NCBI GenBank assembly: GCA_964019415.1
Contig: OZ025877.1
Span: 5,549,742-5,613,741, forward strand
From: Ianthella basta
Taxonomy: Eukaryota; Porifera; Demospongiae; Verongiida; Ianthellidae
DNA length: 64,000 nucleotides
Reading direction: 5' to 3'
Positions 33,085 to 45,207 of the stretch are shown here, piece by piece (the first letter of the stretch is position 1; each line of letters opens with the position of its first letter). The notes below the pieces were generated by a model that was not told the origin of the DNA, did no database searches, and saw only the letters and a list, made by a program, of their open reading frames with translations. The position numbers and the translations under genes are program-made.

Positions 33085-35457
33085 GTACCTGAGCATGCTG
33101 GTATTGCTTTGCTGTGTATTTGGCCCTATATTGATTTCATTTGTTTCATGATTAACTGTATACGTCCGAAATTTTAATTTCCCGCGAGAACAGATGTTAT
33201 GTAGTAAAATGGCTGAAAGCAATAAACATAGGCGAAACTTTATTTCACCCTCACAGTCATACAAACGGAATTGACACCAGCCAGACATTGGTGTCAGATG
33301 AAAGAAGGCCTGGTGCTTGCCATATGACAGGTTGAAGACGAACTTGGGTCTTTCCTGCTGCCGTTAAAGGACTTTCACAAGTGTGCATGTGCAATAGCTG
33401 AAATGGAACATATTTTCAAGTTACTGGGCGCTACGTATAGCTTATTTGAAGTGGTTCTGTTGTGTTTCATTGTTCCATGTCTGCCAGACTTGCCATTAGC
33501 ATGTAACCACCCTTTTGTGCCACAATGGACTTGAGATATCGTGTGCGTTCACGGTGTGGGGAAGTAACATGATTAGGCAAACTGAAAAGTGAACTGAGTT
33601 TTCACTTCTACTCATATACCCTTGGTAAGTAAATGAAGTCAGTAAAGAACGACGCTGCCCTTCCGGCTTGCAGTAAAGCTAGCGAAGCAAACTGTATCCA
33701 CCATGACCAGTAAAACGGTCATTTGTAGTTTAAGTGCATTGCGCAACATGAGCATTAAAATGGTCTATTGGGCGTAAAGGGTTAAGCATGCTGCATGTTC
33801 ATAACCACATGGCTGTATGAGACACAGTGGTGCTGTCTATTTAGGGATGATTGTGGTTGCTTGTATGTCACAGTTCTAATGCAACAGAAAAATCACATTA
33901 ACTCTCGTTCACTCTTTCTGTTGGGGGTTGGTGCAAGGTCCTGTACACCATTGAAGCTACCTAGCTAAAAGGGGTGGCTGGTCTGCCACCCCTTGAAAGT
34001 CATGCCACTCTGCCATGACACTGCCTGACACTGCAAGGGGGGGGGGGGGGGGGGGGGCAAATGCAATCACCTAGCTACAAGGGGTGTTTAGCTTGCCACC
34101 CCCTACCTGGTGCTTCCCTTACAGTAGGTGTTGCAGTGCACTGTCAGTCGCAAACCACTCGCAAAACGCCCCATGAACTGGCTAGCTGCCTAGCCTTGTG
34201 CCTCCCCCTACAATGGGTGGTGCTCACTCCCATAGAGTGCACTGCATGGTGATGGCAATCACCCACTGGTGTGATGGGGGTTCACTGAACACCTGTAGAA
34301 TGCCCCTGGCTGTGGCGGACCACCTCCTGCTATGTACGGGGACTGGTGTCAGCGTACCCTGCACCGTTTGCATTGCCTGTGTGATGGGGGTTTGCTAAAC
34401 ACCTTTGTGAGAGCCCCTAGTGATCGCTGACCAACTCGTGCTCTATCTCAACCATGGCTGGTTGACTGCCCTTGTCCACCTTCGAGCCATGCGTCTCCCC
34501 CCTGTGCAAAGCAGTTGCTGGCCCTACAGGGGGACTTCTGCTGAGGGTGAGGTAGCCAGTGGCACCCTTCTAGCTTACCATTGACTTGGAGGAATTGGGG
34601 GGGGAGCCCATACCAAACTTTCTTATTCACTTTTGTCCTAGTGATTCTCCCCCAAATCCTCCACTGTACACTAATCAACCCGAAATCTCATGTCACTCTT
34701 ACAATTTTGCTGATTTTGGCTTCACCTAACCATCGGCTGGTAACAATTACGATGAACACAATCAAAGAACTCAACCACCAAGGGTGTAAATGCCTACATG
34801 TATACACATGTATATGTATCTGTGATAGTACAGATAACACAATGGCAATATTGGAGGCAAGTTATACAATGACTTGCAACACACTACAGTCATATCTACA
34901 TTGCCAGTGTCCTGGAAAGTTGAGCTAGCTCCTTGCATGGTACTTGAACGTACCTTTTGTAGCAATCACTAAGACTACTGTCCAAGGGTGTGAATGGTCA
35001 CATTACCCACACCATTGGCTGCTGCTGTTGTGCTGGCACCAATCCTAAAGCAATGACCTGAGTAGCCTCAAGGATCCATCCCTGCTGCCCTCATTGCCAA
35101 CCTGACTGCAGGCAATACAATGGGCCAAGTTCCATGCCCCTCACTGCTAGGTATGTCACCATGGCTGCCATTGGGCACAGATCGGTGCTTGCTGCATCCA
35201 CATATAGGTGTATGCCTGCTCGTAGCTGGTCTGTTTTAGAACCTTTCAGTAACATTAACGATCCTGCCTTTGTGTCAAATGCCAGGTCCTGAGGAGTAAG
35301 GTGCCATGCCGGCTCAAATTGATCTGTATCTGGGACTGCAATCTCCCCTGACTGGAAAAATCAAAGAATCCCAAGCAGCAGGCTGCCCACAGCAGAATGT
35401 GGTCATAGTTGTGGGGATCCTGGAGTAGTGTGGATTTGATTCGTCTCAATATGAAAG
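33085..35457. other. Intron sequence with G-run
   Basis: No gene recognised. It contains a 21-G run (34037-34057) and, around 33960-34430, repeated segments about AAGGGGTG...TTGCCACCCC that suggest an old tandem or foldback repeat. Confidence 0.4.
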
Positions 35458-35458
35458 G

Positions 35459-35501
<43 letters not shown>

Positions 35502-37690
35502 TAGAACACAATCCCCAAAACACATGGGGCTCGTTCATACAAATGAAAATTGAGCTTTTAGTATAATTATATTGTCATAGGTTAGATACTATAGAATATT
35601 CTAAAGATTACTAATACTGGAATGTCTACATGCATCTTGGTATCCATCAGTAAGCATCCCTCCATCGCTTTTTTGGCCTCCTCTTGGTCTTTTCCCTGGT
35701 ACAACTCCACTCATTACCATATCTGTTATAGAATCCAACTAGTTCTTCTACCTGTTTCTTCCAGATTTCTCTCATTCTGCGTACCTACTCCACAATTCCT
35801 TCCTGCCCTGTGTTCTAATGTCATCATTTCTCACGTGATCTATTCTCCTCACTCCTGCTATCTTCTATAGCACTCTCATCTCAGCTGCCTGAATTCTTTG
35901 TTTCTCCCTCTCCTTTAACACCCAAGATTCTGCACCATATGTCAAAGTTGGCTCTATCATTGCCTTGTACACCAGAATCTTTGCACTTCAACTTAATTCT
36001 CTGCTCTCAAAAACTTGGCTTCTGACTGCCCCTGCTGTGCTTAAAGCTGCACCAATTCTCTTCTCCAACTCACATTCCATTCTCCCATCCTCACTCAAAA
36101 TCACTCCTAGATATGTTTGCTTCCCTACATTCTCCAGTTTCCGACCATCTACCTCCACACTACAATCCACCTGCTTCCTACTAAAAACCATTGTTGTTAT
36201 CTTATCCGTGTTCATTGCCAGTCTAGGCCGCTTCACTGCTTCACTGAACTCATTAACATTGTGTTGCAGATCTTCTTCTGTCTCGGCAAGGAGGACTGTA
36301 TCATCTGCGAACATTAGGAGTTGCATTGTACAGTTGTCCAGTCTGACTCCTCCATTAAACTGAGCCCTTGCTTCTCGGGCTGCCATGTTCAAAAAAAGCC
36401 ATGGGGACAGGGGACATCCATGCCTCACTCCCTGCCACACCGCAAAACACTCCGTCAGTTCATCTTCCACTCTCACCCTAGCCTTGCTGTTTTGGTACAG
36501 GGCTTTCAGAGCTCTCAAAAGTCTGCCTGACACTCCATATGTAGCTAAAGTCCTCCACAAATCTTCTCTCCAGACTTTGTCATAAGCCTTTTCCAGGTCA
36601 ATAAATGCAGCATGCATTTTACCATCCTTCTCAATAGTCTTCTCTGCCAACTGTCTCATAACAAAGATCTGGTCTCTACACCCTCTTCCCACTCTAAAAC
36701 CTGCTTGCTCTTCCATCACCTGACCTTCTGTCACCTGGCGAATTCTGGCATCCAGAATCTTCGCAAAGACTTTGCCTGGGATACTGAGCAGACTGATTCC
36801 TCTATAATTCTTGCACAACGTCTTGCTTCCTTTCTTATGTATTGCAACTATCACTGCCTTCTGCCAGTCCTCAGGAGCTTTTCCTTCTTCCCACACTATA
36901 TTGAAGATTATGTGCAACCATCTCACTACTGTGTCCCCTCCAGCCTTCAACATTTCTCCCTGTATACCACACACTCCAGCAGCTTTGCCTCTCTTCAGTC
37001 TTGCTATAGCTCTCCTGATCTCCTCTTCTGTAATCTCCTTTGATAGTCCTTCCTCAATCTCTTTTTCTTCCAGCACCATATCTACCTCTCTCCCATCACC
37101 TTCTAACAACTCACTAAGATGCTCCATCCACCTCTTCTTCACCTCAACAGTGTCAGTCAGCAATTTGCCATCCTTTTCCTCAATTCCAGCTTTCAGTCTA
37201 CTTGTACTTTCCTTTTCTTCCACTTTCTTCCAAAATGCCCTTCGATTTTCGAGAAAGTTCTTTTGCAGCTACTTTCTACATCTTACCCAGTCTGCTTCCT
37301 TCGCCTCCCTTACCACACGTTTAGCCTCCTTCTTTGCCACCTTATAATCTTCCCAAGCTCTGTCCGACCTTTCTCCTAAAGCCTTCTTGTACTTGTCTCT
37401 CTTCTTTCGTACTGCCTGTTTCACCTCGTCACTCCACCAGCTAGTTGCTTTTTTGATTCTTCTTTTCTTACTTCTACCCATTACCTTTTCTGTTGCTTCT
37501 GTGCTCGAGTCTCTGAACTCCTACCACACCCTCTCCACACCATCTCCACCTACACATTTCCTCTGTCTAAATCTACTGCTAAGCTCAACCTGGAATCTCC
37601 TCCTTGTGCTGCTGTCTTCTAGCTTGTTCACTCTCAGCTTCTGCCTAGTCACACCTGTATGAAATGTGTGAGGGGTAAACGGGTATCCGG
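35458..37690 (-). mobile_element. LINE with (ATG)n tail, 5'-truncated
   Basis: Minus-strand non-LTR element whose 3' end is the simple repeat at 35458-35502 ((TCA)n on plus, (ATG/TGA)n on the sense strand). Upstream of it come RT and the end of the endonuclease. Simple-repeat tails and this RT type are seen in RTE- and I-like elements; the clade is not settled. A second copy of the same group, also with an (ATG)n tail, is at 56322-58160. Confidence 0.8.
35640..37690 (-). pseudogene. LINE endonuclease end and reverse transcriptase
   Basis: The largest open part (35988-37223) has IHKKGSKTLCKNYRGISLLS, VMEEQAGFRVGRGCRDQIF, FIDLEKAYDKVWREDLW (motif A), QGVRHGCPLSPWLFLNM (motif B) and MFADDTVLLAET (FADD, motif C). 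Upstream is a basic linker (MGRSKKRRIKKATSWWSDEV), reached after a frame break near 37223-37270. Downstream the frame runs on with two stops through KILVYKAMIEPTLTYGAESW to a KRRPKKRWRD end. The catalytic residues are present, but the copy is broken by the stops, the frame break and loss of most of the endonuclease. Confidence 0.8.
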
Positions 37691-38121
37691 TGACCCTGGT
37701 TGCAGTTGCTTGGCCCCCTTTAATGCCAAGTCAAGGCGTGGGGTGTTGTCCAGTGGGTCTCCATATCCCTTGGAGATATGCAGATGGTGGACTACTGAGA
37801 GGTACAATCACATGGTTGAATGTGCCATCTGCTAAGAGAGCTCTGCAACAAAGGGGAGGAAGCTGTCCTTGCTTGTTGGTAAGTAGTCCAAATTCAGCTT
37901 TCTACACAAATGGAGATAGCGTGTTTGACTCAACTTGTATGACCTCCTTGAGCTTACTGCCAAACTTTTGGTTACAAGGACTTCAGCAAAACTCTCCAGG
38001 TGTCTGACAGCCAGTTGGGCTGCTGGTCTGGCTTGATGCTCGGCACAATCTTCATCTGATTTAAGGAAGGGGTATTAGCCAGCGTTGGTATTAATCTGAT
38101 GTAGCCATAATCCTTTGGACT

Positions 38122-38378
38122 TTAGGAATGGCCAGCAGAAAAAGCACAGAAACAAGCAACAGTAACTCAACACCATGCTGAACCACATTTCCATGACATT
38201 CGCTCTGCATTCCTAGTTTCCTTCTAGCTTCAACGGACTAGCTAGCTAGACATTTGTGTCCATGTAGCTGTACAACGAAATTAGGAATGTAGAGCGAGTT
38301 TCATGGAAATGTGGTTCATCATAGTGTTGAGTTACTGTTGCTTATTTCTATGCTTTTTTTGCTGGCCATTCCTAAATT
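38122..38378. repeat. Foldback MITE
   Basis: The arm TTTAGGAATGGCCAGCAGAA faces TTTTTGCTGGCCATTCCTAA. The inner arms TGAACCACATTTCCATGA / TCATGGAAATGTGGTTCA also match. The arms are about 100 bp. It abuts the piggyBac TTAA at 38384. Confidence 0.8.
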
Positions 38379-38739
38379 TCTTTTTAACCCTTTAGGCGCG
38401 AATGACGAGTTTACTTGTCATAAATTATGCATACACGTAAGTGCGAATGACAAGTTTACTCGTCATAGAAGTTGGCACGGTTTACGAGCTGTTTTCTGTT
38501 GCTACAAACCTTCGCGCGGACTACCTTTCTTAGTAGACCTAGAGCAGTGGTTGGACCTTGCTTGGCTTGCTTTTCCTGTCTTCTTGTCGCGCCCGACGGC
38601 CGCAACCAGCCGTTAAAGTTAGCGCATATTTGCACACTTCCACCCTCGACAACTGGTAAGTTACCTCTACACATACAATGATAAATTGTTGCCATTATCA
38701 ATTATCGAAATAAATCATACAAATAACCTATTAAATAGA

Positions 38740-39979
38740 ATGGCAGAGCAGTCTTCAAAGTCCCATTTCACCGGGGAAGAAGTTCTTGCTTTGCTGGATG
38801 AGGAGGAAGAAGATAGTATGGATGACAACTTCTTCCCGGGCAGCAATGAAGACTTTGCCTTGAACAGTGAAGAAGACAGTGATGCAGAGGAAGGTGAAGA
38901 AGTTATTGATGCAGGAGAAGATGATGAAGACAGCGATGCAGAGGAAGAAAAGTACAAGACTGCATTGAATACATTTATGGAAAGTGCATGAAATGCATTA
39001 CTCATCTTTGTGCAGTACTGCAATGTCCAGGAATGACACTGACTCAGAAGAGGAGTCACCAGACATACACACAGGCCTGAAGTAAGTGTGTACCTCATGG
39101 AAGTAGAAGAAAAAATGCATTGCTTTCGCACACAGATTGATATACTGTAGCTTACTCTTAATTTGAATTACAGTTCTCAGAACATCAAGTGGACAGAAAA
39201 ACTTACACCAATTGCAGTACGGCCATTTGGAGAGCCAACAGGTCCTCGTGTCAACATTCCCAGCTCAGTGAAGGATATCTTCTTTCTTTTCTTCACGTCT
39301 ACCATCCTGGAGCATATTGTGGACGAAAGTAATTGATATGCAGCACAATGCAAGGGAGAGCTATTTGAAAATTGGCAACCAATTACGGTCGAAGAGCTAT
39401 GTGCATATATGGGATTCATGATTCTCATGGGCTTCGTCAGGCTTCCACGTTTCAATGATTACTGGAGAAAGGACGTGATCTATCACTACAGCCCTGTTGC
39501 AAGCAGGATTACCCGTGACAGTTTTAGGGAGCTGAAAAAGTATCTCCACTTCGGCAACAACAGTGATCTAGCAGCACCACAAACTGCAGGATACGACAAG
39601 CTTGGCAAGATTCGACCGATCATCAGAACGCTTGGAGACCGGTTTGCTGCAGTATGTAGTGCTGCAAAAGACATTAGCATCAACGAAGCAATGATCCCGT
39701 TCAGGGGAAGGTCAACCCTAAAGCAATATGTGCCATTGAAACCCATAAAACGAGGCATAAAAATCTTGATGCGCGCTGATGCTAATACTGGTTATGTTTC
39801 TGCCTTAGATGTTTACACAGGCAAGAAGGGCAACTTGGTGGAATTGGACTAGGGTCAACGGTAGTGAAATCGCTGTGTGAAAATCTGCACAATACCCACC
39901 ATCACATTTACTTCGACAATTCCTTTTCCAGTGTGGACTTAGCACTCGATCTTGTAAGAGTTGGGCTCTACAGTTGTGG
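38740..39979 (+). pseudogene. piggyBac transposase, N-terminal and catalytic part
   Basis: It starts MAEQSSKSHFTGEEVLALLD, a strongly acidic N-terminus. After a frame change, a short exon with RNDTDSEEESPDIHTGLN splices over a 92-bp GTAAGT...CAG intron (39082-39173) to SQNIKWTEKLTP. The DDE_Tnp_1_7 core follows: WQPITVEELCAYMGFMILMG, FRELKKYLHFGNN, SINEAMIPFRGRS and IYFDNFFSSVDLA. One stop lies in HIVDESN*YAAQ and another after GNLVELD. The first catalytic Asp of the family (xIDEQ) reads Asn in SINEAM, as a G-to-A change would give. Dead on several counts. Confidence 0.85.
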
Positions 39980-40303
39980 CTGTAGGCAGAAGAATTAACT
40001 TCCTTTCTTGGACCCAAGACAAATGACATGGAAGCTGGAATCTTTTGAACAAAACAAAAAGGGGTTGAAAACAATAAATTTTTAGGTTCTTTTCATTCCA
40101 GCGTCACCATCTTTAAGTCTGTTGGCCTGGGATTTGATTGACCCAGGCTTTTTCCTGGATTTCCATCAACCCCCCATCCCCTCATCGGGACTGTCTTTCA
40201 AGCCCTTTATAATAGGTAATTCAGGGGTTCAGCCCTAGTCACCTCAGTTCAGGAGGGAAACAGTCCTCGCAGGTCGGTGACCGAGAACAGATCCCGAATG
40301 AGC

Positions 40304-40849
40304 TTAGGCTGTCAGCTCAGATGCTGAAAGGTGACCTCTCAGGATCCGCACAGCAGAACACAGCACAGAGCACTGCATCCCTTCAATCTGGGACTCAGTC
40401 TTCTCTGCGGTGGGGAGGCGGCCTAAGTTGCTCACCAATAGGTGTGCGACTGTACCCAGTCCCCCAATTACCACTAGTACTGTGTCCGGCCGATAACCAG
40501 GGTACTGTCTCCTCAGGTCAGCGCGTAGATCATCATACTTGGACAGCTTCTCGGCTCTTCTCTCTGCCAGGATAGAGTCCCAAGCAACTGCCATCTCAAT
40601 GAGATACAGCCGCCTGTTTCCCTTGTCCTGGAGAAAGATGTCTGGACGACGGGCCACAATGTCTCTGTCCATGGGAATGGGGACATCCCAGAGAATCTTC
40701 GCGTGTTGGTTTTCACGGACAGGCAAGGGTTCGAGTTCCCACCATCGAGGCGTCACTTCAAAGCCATAGTGAGTGCAGAGGTCATGGTAGACCGCTAGCA
40801 GAGCACGACTATGCCGTTCCAAATAGAGGTTGTACCCCTTGGTTGGCAT
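40304..40849 (-). CDS. LINE restriction-like endonuclease domain
   Basis: Open frame of 181 codons: YLERHSRALLAVYHDLCTHY, PLPVRENQHAKILWDVPIP, VARRPDIFLQDKGNRRLYL, IEMAVAWDSILAERR and a last block ending LSASELTA. RRPD...IEMAV is the metal-binding PD-E core. Just upstream, GDTHCR*CDEGIETVRHILSQC is the CCHC knuckle with one stop (TAA) inside it, so this frame is separated from the RT. Confidence 0.8.
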   Translation of the reverse strand: MPTKGYNLYLERHSRALLAVYHDLCTHYGFEVTPRWWELEPLPVRENQHAKILWDVPIPMDRDIVARRPDIFLQDKGNRRLYLIEMAVAWDSILAERRAEKLSKYDDLRADLRRQYPGYRPDTVLVVIGGLGTVAHLLVSNLGRLPTAEKTESQIEGMQCSVLCSAVRILRGHLSASELTA

Positions 40850-40890
40850 TGGCTGAGAATGTGCCTGACAGTTTCTATTCCCTCATCGCA

Positions 40891-42281
40891 TTAACGACAG
40901 TGTGTATCGCCTGCACCACCCATGCAATTCACTTTGAAAGAGCATGTGTAGATGCAGTCGTCCTGAGCAGCTAAAATCAGGGCTTCAGTAGTGCTTCGGA
41001 GTTGGCCTTTCTTCAACCAGCGGTTTGACAAATCTTCATGGAGGGCAGCTTGACATCGCAATCCCCTCATGAACTTCCCCTGGTGCTGCTTAGAATCAGC
41101 TTTTGAGATGAGTCGTGCCTGCTGAGCTTTCTGAAGGTCACGAATGACCCTCTTCCGGCTCAGAGGAGGGCTATCTGGAAACGCCACATCACTTCCAGCC
41201 TCTTGAAGGATTCGGTTTGCTGCAGGAAGCAAACTGAAACAGCTCTTTTCCGCCCACAGCTTTAGGAGCTTGTACACCACAACCATGATTGGATCTCGGA
41301 TGGTCGCGAGGTAAGCTGCTAAGCTCACCACCTCCTGCTCTCAGATAAGCAGGCAACTCATGAGTCCCCTACCTCCCTGGGAGCGAGGAAGATACAACCT
41401 CTCAGGAGAGGTGTTCAAGTGGTGGCTTTGATACCTTCTCAAGACTTTCCGTGTGAGCACATCCAGGTCCCTAAGCTCTCTCCTAGTCCACTTCACAGTC
41501 ACGAACCGATATCTCAGAAGAGATAGGGCCAGGGTATTGATGGCATCAACTTTGTGACGAGAGTTCAGTTGAGAACCCCATATTTTATGGAGCCTCTTCC
41601 TGTACTCTGCAATCACAGAGTCCTTCACCTTCTTGTCATTGGCTGTGAATAGTTGCTCAACTCCTAGGTACCGATAGGTATCCTTGTCAGAAAGGCACTT
41701 AATGCTGTCATCAGGTTCGGTGCTAGGGTTTTCAGGCCCTGGTAGCACTTTTCCCTTCTGCATATGTGCAACTCCACACTTCGTCAACCCCAATTTCATG
41801 CCAACTGCACTTCCTACTCTGTCCACTACAGACAGAGCCTTTGTCAGAGCAGCGGAACTTTCAGCATAAAGCTTCAAGTCGTCCATGTACAGCATATGGG
41901 TAATGCTGGCCTTGACTGTGCTGCATCTAATTCTGTAGCCGTCCAACTTCCTCAACGCATGCGAGAGGAGAAGGATGGCTAGACAGAAGAGTAGGGGCGA
42001 TAAGGAATCCCCTTGGAACAGACCCCACTGGTAGGCAATGGGTCTAGTTCTTACAGTCCCACACACTCCCCTCACATTACAGTCGACCGCTTTGAATGGA
42101 GGCGACCGACCGTGGATCTCACCCACCCCGGTGTGTGGATAATATCCAACACCGTGGTCAGCCATTCATGGGGAACCCTGTTGTAGGCTTTCTCGAAATC
42201 GATCCAGCCCACACTCAAGGTTCTAAGTCCCTTGAATTTGGCATCAGTGATCACCATTTGGTCCACGGCCAAACAGTCCAC
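40891..42281 (-). pseudogene. LINE reverse transcriptase (RLE type)
   Basis: RT blocks in order on the minus strand: VGWIDFEKAYNRVPHEWL (motif A), WGLFQGDSLSPLLFCLA (motif B) and MLYMDDLKLYAES (YMDD, motif C), then thumb and connection with LYLPRSQGGRGLMSCLL, and a basic linker RKRVIRDLQKAQQARLISKA. Two frame changes are needed to read from motif A through the linker, so the copy is broken. QGDSLSP with YMDD is typical of RLE-bearing LINEs rather than APE types. Confidence 0.82.
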
Positions 42282-42353
42282 GCAACCTCTGGCCCCCCCT
42301 CCTCAGAGCATGTTGCTCCTCTGGAAGTAGACCGTTGGCCTCTACAGTTGTGG

Positions 42354-43121
42354 GACCTTAAGATCCAACCGTAAGGGATTTCTGAAACAATTGAAGAAGA
42401 TCGTGAAGAAGGGTCTGCCAGAGAGAGGACAGAGTAAAACATATCAGTGTGGAAACCTTTGTGTCAGCGTTTGGCAGGATAAGCGGCCCGTTACTACTAT
42501 AGCAACTAACTCGGATCCAACAACTAATGACACTGTGCAGCGAAAGAAACGTGATGGCACCAGCACTTCTTATTCATGTCCCCACTCAGTCTCAATGTAC
42601 AACTGGTACATGGGTGGTGTGGACTGAAACGATCAGCTGCGTTCATACTATCATGTTCGCCTCAAGAGCAGAAAGCACTACAAATACATATTCTGGTTCC
42701 TATTCGACTTGTTCATAACCAATGCATACATACTCAACCAGAATCTCCCTGAGTAACATGGGAAGAAGCTAAAGGACTTCCGTGTAACTCTGGCACAGGA
42801 GCTGATTGGTAATTACACCAACAGGAAGAGGATCGGCCGGCCTTCCATCACAGCACCATCGGCAACAAGGATCTGTCAACGGCACTTTCCAAGAAGGCAA
42901 CTGGAAAATACAATCGATGCCATTACTGCTACAAGTACAAGCATGAACGCCATTCTACAGCTTGGTACTGCAATGACTGTGGACATCACTTCTGCCATAC
43001 AGGCCAACAAAACATCGACTGCTTCCAAAAGTACCATACTCGGGTTTCAGCGGGCCAACAGACAACTAAAGTTAGCAAGTATAACTGTATGACATCTACA
43101 TCGACTGCACAGACATGTTAA
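42354..43121 (+). pseudogene. piggyBac transposase, C-terminal part
   Basis: Resumes the transposase after the LINE: GFLKQLKKIVKKGLPERGQS, WQDKRPVTTIATNSDP, then YNWYMGGVD*NDQLRSYYHV with the third catalytic Asp followed by a stop, and a basic block with NYTNRKRIGRPS. It ends in a cysteine-rich domain (RCHYCYKYKHERHS, WYCNDCGHHFCH, CFQKYH), the C-terminal zinc-binding domain that reads piggyBac ends. At least two stops and one frame change are present. Confidence 0.82.
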
Positions 43122-43639
43122 CTTCATCAGTGTCAGCATAGATTAGTTTAGATCTATGGTGCCAGCCTACTTACACAACTACATAGCTACTAAACTAAGA
43201 CAATGAGGCATAATAGTGTAACATGTCCTAATACAACTGTCTGAATTTGTCTGTGCAACGGAGGCAATTGGAACAAGACTCTATAGGTTCTTGTTCGAAA
43301 TGCTACCGTGGTACAATGACAATAGGCGATCTCTAAGCTTTACAGCATGTGGACACTCACCATTCTCATCGTCTTCCTCCATTTCAGCTGTTCTTGTCCA
43401 TTCATGCTTGGGCACGAACTTGAACTGGCAAAGAAGGAGCCCCTGGTCTTCCTTGAAGACAGCATCGAACTTTCCTCACGCCATCTCTGCTCTCTCACCA
43501 GGGAATGCGCCGGAAAGTGCGAGCACGTGGCTCAAGTGATTTCTGACGTGCGCTGCCATTTTATCTTCGCCACTGAGTGCACGGCGCGAATTTTAAAGTT
43601 CGCGGCTATAGGGTTAATTCTAAAGGAATTTGTATTCAC

Positions 43640-43835
43640 TATTGAATGTAGGGATGACATAAAAAGGACTGAAACAAGTAAAGGCTGTTGCACAGTGGAG
43701 CAATAACTATGGTCCCTACATGCAAGAATGTCATATCTTATAGTCTTACATCCTGGAATGTAGGAACGATGGTTAATGCTCCACTGTGTAACAGCCTTTA
43801 ATTGTTTCTGTCCTTCTTATGCCATCCCTACATCC
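43640..43835. repeat. Foldback repeat, short copy of the 21170 family
   Basis: Contains AACAAGTAAAGGCTGTTG and the facing AACAGCCTTTAATTGTTTCT with GGTTAATGCTCCACTGTGTA, i.e. only the hairpin half of the 21774-22030 foldback. It begins 23 bp after the piggyBac TTAA. Confidence 0.75.
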
Positions 43836-45101
43836 TAATTTATAGTTGCTGTACATTTTATAGTGTATAGCTAGCTAAGCAGTAGCTACACACTAACCCA
43901 CAACCTTAGGACATTAATGGAGGTATTGAGCCATGTCTCTCTAACCTTAGAGCTCAAGGTGGCTCCGTGCTAACTCAGCAAAATGAATGCTGAGACGGCG
44001 ACCGAAAGTCAACCATACAGTAATATATACAGCTTAGTAAAATGGCCAGGTAACCGAGTGTGAATGTCCTTCAAACAGTGCGCCAGCTACAGTTGGCCTA
44101 GGCTAGCCATATACACACATCCAGTTGATATGCAACGGTGCTGCTAGGCTATTGAATTTAATCTGAAGGAGGGCTAGGCAAATGAATGTAGCCAAAGCAT
44201 TCAATTACGTCATCATAAAATGGTGTCTCTCATGTAGCAAGGCCTATGGTCTCTTGAAGGCCAGAAACCCTCATTTGTGGCACTTGCCCGCTGAGGTTTC
44301 TAAGCTACAACGGAATACAGCCAGTTGACGGGTGCGTTAAACTGTTTTAAAGGTTTCAGTCTTTGTGATATGGTTCGTACGCTACTGCTGTCAGAGAAGA
44401 AGTAGATGACGAAATGCAGAAAATGTCAAGGTCGTTTTCTGCCGGAGCGCACACTTTCGCTGGAATTTAAGGTTAGTCATGCGTTGTATGCAACAGATAC
44501 TTCCTTTTAGGTAGTCCTTTTTGCCGTTTGTTTTAGCCCTAAACAGTACTAGCACTACTTTTCGTTTCCTATACAGCATACAAGGAAATGTAAAGATAAC
44601 CTTGAATAATGACTAAGTAATGCTATGTACATGAAGATGGTCTATGTACCATTGTGACATGAATGAAAGACAACGTTCGGAACTACACATGGTAAGGAAA
44701 GAAAGGGGGGAGGGAAAAATTGCAGTGAATCGGACCAGCACCAGCAACCTCCAGATCTTTAGCCGAACCTTTAGCAGCCGGATGGATCACTGCTAACAGC
44801 TGCTGATCCATTCCCTCAAGCACCAACTCAAGTAGCAATGGAAAGTAGCTGCTATGATAACAAGGAATTTAGTCTTACTAGTGTAGTAAACTACGTAGTC
44901 CTAACGTGCCTGGTGCAGACCACTGTACTGCAGGTATTTGGAGTGTGCAGGTGCCAGGGCCCACAATATTTTTGTATATCTCAAAATTCTTGCTGATACC
45001 TGTTCTGTGTAGTTATGTGATTTGTAGGGCCATTGTTGGTGTTATTTCATACTAATGCTTTGGTTTACATTTTGCCCTGTACTCTTGTGCTGTCTATTCA
45101 G
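43836..45101. other. Intron sequence, no gene seen
   Basis: End of the 12-kb intron between exons 9 and 10. No coding or element ends recognised. Confidence 0.4.
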
Positions 45102-45207
45102 TTTGACCTCCTGAAGAGTACCATACGGTTATTGAAGAATCACTGTGAATACTCTTTCACCCGAGTTGTTCGATTGTTTGAAGATTCTAGTCCTGTACAA
45201 GGGATTG
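45102..45207 (+). CDS. Host gene, exon 10
   Basis: Acceptor GTCTATTCAG, donor GTAAGC. It reads FDLLKSTIRLLKNHCEYSFT, then RVVRLFEDSSPVQGI, and ends one base into the next codon. LKSTIRLL parallels the LKSTVDLL found in UNC13 MUN domains downstream of the YGI segment, in the same order as here. Confidence 0.65.

Larger units (their letters stand above)
39980..42339 (-). mobile_element. RLE-type LINE, 5'-truncated, inside piggyBac
   Basis: Bounded by a 14-bp target duplication CTCTACAGTTGTGG (39966-39979 and 42340-42353). Sense is minus. It carries RT, a CCHC knuckle and a restriction-like endonuclease, the order of the R2/R4/NeSL/Hero superclade. Its 3' end matches the copy at 11469-12359. 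It is 2.36 kb; the N-terminal zinc-finger/Myb part of such proteins is missing. Confidence 0.88.
38388..43613. mobile_element. piggyBac element, interrupted by a LINE
   Basis: Flanked by TTAA at 38384-38387 and 43614-43617. The ends CCCTTTAGGCGCGAA and, inverted, CCCTATAGCCGCGAA match at 13 of 15. Subterminal repeats such as GAATGACGAGTTTACTTGTC / GAATGACAAGTTTACTCGTC lie just inside the left end. Without the LINE at 39980-42339 (and one copy of its 14-bp duplication) the element is about 2.85 kb, a normal autonomous size. Confidence 0.92.

Noticed and set aside
36811-37347. 178-codon plus-strand ORF rich in Ser, Phe and Leu
   Set aside because: Antisense of the minus-strand LINE reverse transcriptase.
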